Assembly (NCBI GenBank): GCA_035527715.1
Contig: DATKZY010000194.1
Span: forward strand, 19,525-83,524
Source of the DNA: DSUN01 sp035527715
GTDB lineage: Bacteria > Planctomycetota > PUPC01 > DSUN01
Length of the DNA stretch: 64,000 bases
Direction of reading: 5' to 3'
Shown here: piece by piece, positions 62,766 through 64,000 of the stretch
Layout: each line of letters starts with the position of its first letter
How positions within the stretch are numbered: the stretch's first letter is position 1
The notes under the pieces: model-generated
The model's input: only the letters and a program-made list of their open reading frames with translations
What the model was told of the DNA's origin: nothing
Databases searched by the model: none
Program-made: the position numbers and the translations under genes

Positions 62766-63209
62766 GTGAAACGCCTCGCCTGGCTCCTCGTCCCCGCGGC
62801 GGCCCTGGCCATCGCCGCCTGCTCCGCCCTCCCCTTCTTCGCCCAGCCCGTCGCCGACAACAGCCGCTGCCACGTCTGCCACATCAACTACTCCGAAGAC
62901 AAACTCGCCGTCAACCACGCCAAACGCAACGTCGGCTGCGAGCGCTGCCACGGCCCCTCCGACGACCACTGCGGCAGCGAATCCCACGAACTCGCCCCCG
63001 ACCTCATCTACGCCAAGGCCGCCATCAACCCCGCCTGCATCCAATGCCACCCCAGGCGCACCCTGGCGCGCCAGGTCAGCCACTGCCTCGTCCTCGACCC
63101 CGACGCACCCCTGAAACGCTACTGCACCGACTGCCACGGCACCCACCGCCTCGCCAACCGCCAGGTCCGGTGGGACAAGAAGACCCGCGAGCTCCTCCCC
63201 CCGAGTTGA
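62766..63209 (+). CDS. Small tetraheme c-type cytochrome lipoprotein
   Basis: A 147-aa protein starting at GTG. A lipoprotein signal (LLVPAAALAIAAC, C19 as lipid anchor) is followed by four CxxCH heme-binding motifs: CHVCH (35-39), CERCH (58-62), CIQCH (91-95) and CTDCH (120-124). Extra His residues (for example in DDHCGSESHE) can act as distal ligands. Small multiheme lipoproteins of this kind pass electrons from the quinone pool or periplasmic enzymes. Its position after the AKR-like gene suggests a shared envelope redox step. Confidence 0.9.
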   Translation: MKRLAWLLVPAAALAIAACSALPFFAQPVADNSRCHVCHINYSEDKLAVNHAKRNVGCERCHGPSDDHCGSESHELAPDLIYAKAAINPACIQCHPRRTLARQVSHCLVLDPDAPLKRYCTDCHGTHRLANRQVRWDKKTRELLPPS

Positions 63210-63508
63210 CCCCCACCCGAGCGGCGTGTCCCCCATCCCGCGCGGAGGGGGGCGTTGAGTACGGCCCCCAATCCGGGCAACCAGCCGGGTCTCCCATCGT
63301 CCTCGTCCCTCGTCCTCCTCCTTCGTCCTCGATTCCCCTGGCTTGAGGGGAGAAGAGTCGAGAACGAGGACGACGGACGAGGACGATTGCGGGAGAACGA
63401 GGGATTCACCAGGACTGGGGGCCATACTCGGGGGTGTTCCGCACTGAACGTTTTCCCCCAACTTCGCTATCCTCAGGCCCGGCATCCAACAGGAGAGGAG
63501 CCCTCCGC
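63210..63508. other. Gene-free gap with interspersed repeat
   Basis: Apart from the TCGTCCTCGTC-type hairpin at 63296-63387 and a second partial unit (CGAGGACGATTGCGG) at its right edge, nothing supportable is seen here. Confidence 0.6.
63296..63387. repeat. TCGTCCTCGTC hairpin repeat
   Basis: An imperfect inverted repeat with ~40-nt arms: the left arm starts ATCGTCCTCGTCC and the right arm ends GGACGAGGACGAT, meeting at CCCCTGGCTTGAGGGG. Relatives occur at 23326-23360 and 41564-41592. Confidence 0.8.
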
Positions 63509-63717
63509 ATGCCTGCCCAGAAACCCTCCAGCCTCGTGGACATCAACTCCAACCGCAACTACGAAGTCTTCTGGGGCGAGGCTTTTTCGTCGCCTTCGAC
63601 TATTCGCAGGACCCCCTTGACGAAATCGGCCGGTTCTTCAAGCAGACTGGCAAAGCCATCGTCGCTCTCACAGTCAAGGAGATTCTTGACGAGCAGATTG
63701 CGATGAAGTTGGTGTGA
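63509..63717 (+). pseudogene. Small gene interrupted by a 1-nt frameshift at a T-run
   Basis: An ATG with AGGAG upstream opens MPAQKPSSLVDINSN and NYEVFWGEA. At GCTTTTTCG (63581-63589) the frame becomes junk, but the -1 frame continues as FFVAFDYSQDPLDEIGRFF and ends ...EQIAMKLV at TGA 63715-63717. Adding one T restores a ~69-aa protein. A real mutation, an assembly error in a homopolymer or a single-site ribosomal slip are all possible; the run does not form a classical slippery heptamer. The family is not recognised. Confidence 0.6.
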
Positions 63718-63728
63718 AGAAGAACGTT

Positions 63729-63763
63729 CACCACAGAGGGCACTGAGGGACACAGAGAGGAGA
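63729..63763. repeat. ACCACAGAGGNCAC-type interspersed repeat
   Basis: CACCACAGAGGGCACTGAGG and the following GACACAGAGAGG form a short purine-rich repeat of a type common between genes in environmental bacterial genomes (from memory). The rest of 63718-63890 shows no gene. Confidence 0.5.
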
Positions 63764-63890
63764 CGCAAGGTCCGTGGGTTGGGGGGCGATGGGGCGATGG
63801 GGTCAGACCTCAATTGTCTGTTCTCCTGCGCGGGGTGTGCGCCCAAAGCGGCGTCGAGCCGCGAATGGCGTGAGAATAGGAGCGGGAGAT

Positions 63891-64000
63891 TCACGACTGT
63901 CTCCTGCATTCGCGGCGGGGGGCTCCCAGGAGGGAGTAGTTCTTGGGCCGGCGCTTGCGGAGCCGGGGTTCGGTGCGACCGGGGCGCCGGGGGATCTTGT
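63891..64000 (-). mobile_element. C-terminal end of an IS4-type transposase (partial)
   Basis: The minus-strand frame entering from the right edge reads KIPRRPGRTEPRLRKRRPKN then YSLLGAPRRECRRQS and stops at TGA (63893-63891). The pattern RPGRxEPRxxKRRPKNYxLLxxPR is the familiar C-terminus of IS4-family transposases (recognised from memory). Only ~36 residues are inside the window, so completeness and the terminal inverted repeats cannot be judged. GCCGCGAAT (63858-63866) and ATTCGCGGC (63909-63917) form a small inverted pair across the stop. Confidence 0.7.

Overview
This is a high-GC window (no rRNA, tRNA or CRISPR array seen) from a heterotrophic bacterium that exports many proteins. The gene content points to the Planctomycetota/PVC group or a neighbouring environmental lineage such as Hydrogenedentota: Tat-exported sulfatase, aldo/keto reductase and sugar-isomerase-fold proteins, FG-GAP, LVIVD and PQQ propellers, a PEP-CTERM protein, a URO-D-like enzyme, CehA/McbA and YdjY domains, and many short hairpin repeats between genes. 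The placement is inferred from gene families only; no marker gene is present. Promoters of ordinary sigma-70 shape (TTGaca-17-TAtaaT) can be read at several gene starts.

Layout. 1-6.7 kb: an edge-truncated MBL/FG-GAP protein converging on a minus-strand sulfatase/sialidase-like/URO-D-like operon. 6.7-10.5 kb: a 243-bp nested palindrome, a lone antitoxin-like gene, two small genes, a decayed copy of the 3' end of an FAD-oxidoreductase gene, and an 11-repeat TPR gene. 10.5-19.8 kb: operon for a giant LVIVD propeller protein, gamma-glutamyltransferase and a double FAD oxidoreductase. It diverges, from what looks like a symmetric bidirectional promoter, from a plus-strand operon (19.9-24.7 kb) of a two-barrel glycosidase-like protein with TldD and TldE. 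24.8-33.5 kb: PEP-CTERM protein, beta-propeller and HEAT-repeat secreted proteins, a Tat-exported isomerase-fold protein and a possible DNA-binding protein. 33.5-34.3 kb: an 817-bp gene-free stretch of stacked hairpins with two boxA-like elements.

34.3-46.7 kb is an eight-gene minus-strand operon for exported catabolic or surface proteins (YdjY-acylphosphatase fusion, FG-GAP protein, cupin, PQQ propeller, an unknown 824-aa exported protein, CehA-like metallohydrolase, YtcJ-like amidohydrolase) ending in a cytoplasmic APH-type kinase. 46.8-61.4 kb is the most distinctive block: eleven minus-strand genes in two abutting operons encoding six radical-SAM enzymes (three with an N-terminal B12-binding-type region, three of the Fe-S/SPASM type), a methyltransferase, an NAD-dependent epimerase, a membrane family-2 glycosyltransferase and two polytopic membrane proteins of GT-C appearance. 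It reads as an undescribed envelope glycolipid or polymer tailoring pathway; the product cannot be deduced. 61.5-64 kb: a Tat-exported AKR-like protein lacking most of the catalytic tetrad, a tetraheme lipoprotein, repeats, a frameshifted small gene and the tail of an IS4-type transposase.

Two cross-cutting observations deserve attention. Low-complexity intergenic repeats (a 9-bp GGGAC-core unit and a TCGTCCTCGTC-type hairpin) also occur inside coding DNA, where they encode the signal peptides of two adjacent exported proteins. The FAD-oxidoreductase 3' end has been copied recently, and the TPR gene between the copies is flanked by near-identical 17/18-bp direct repeats.
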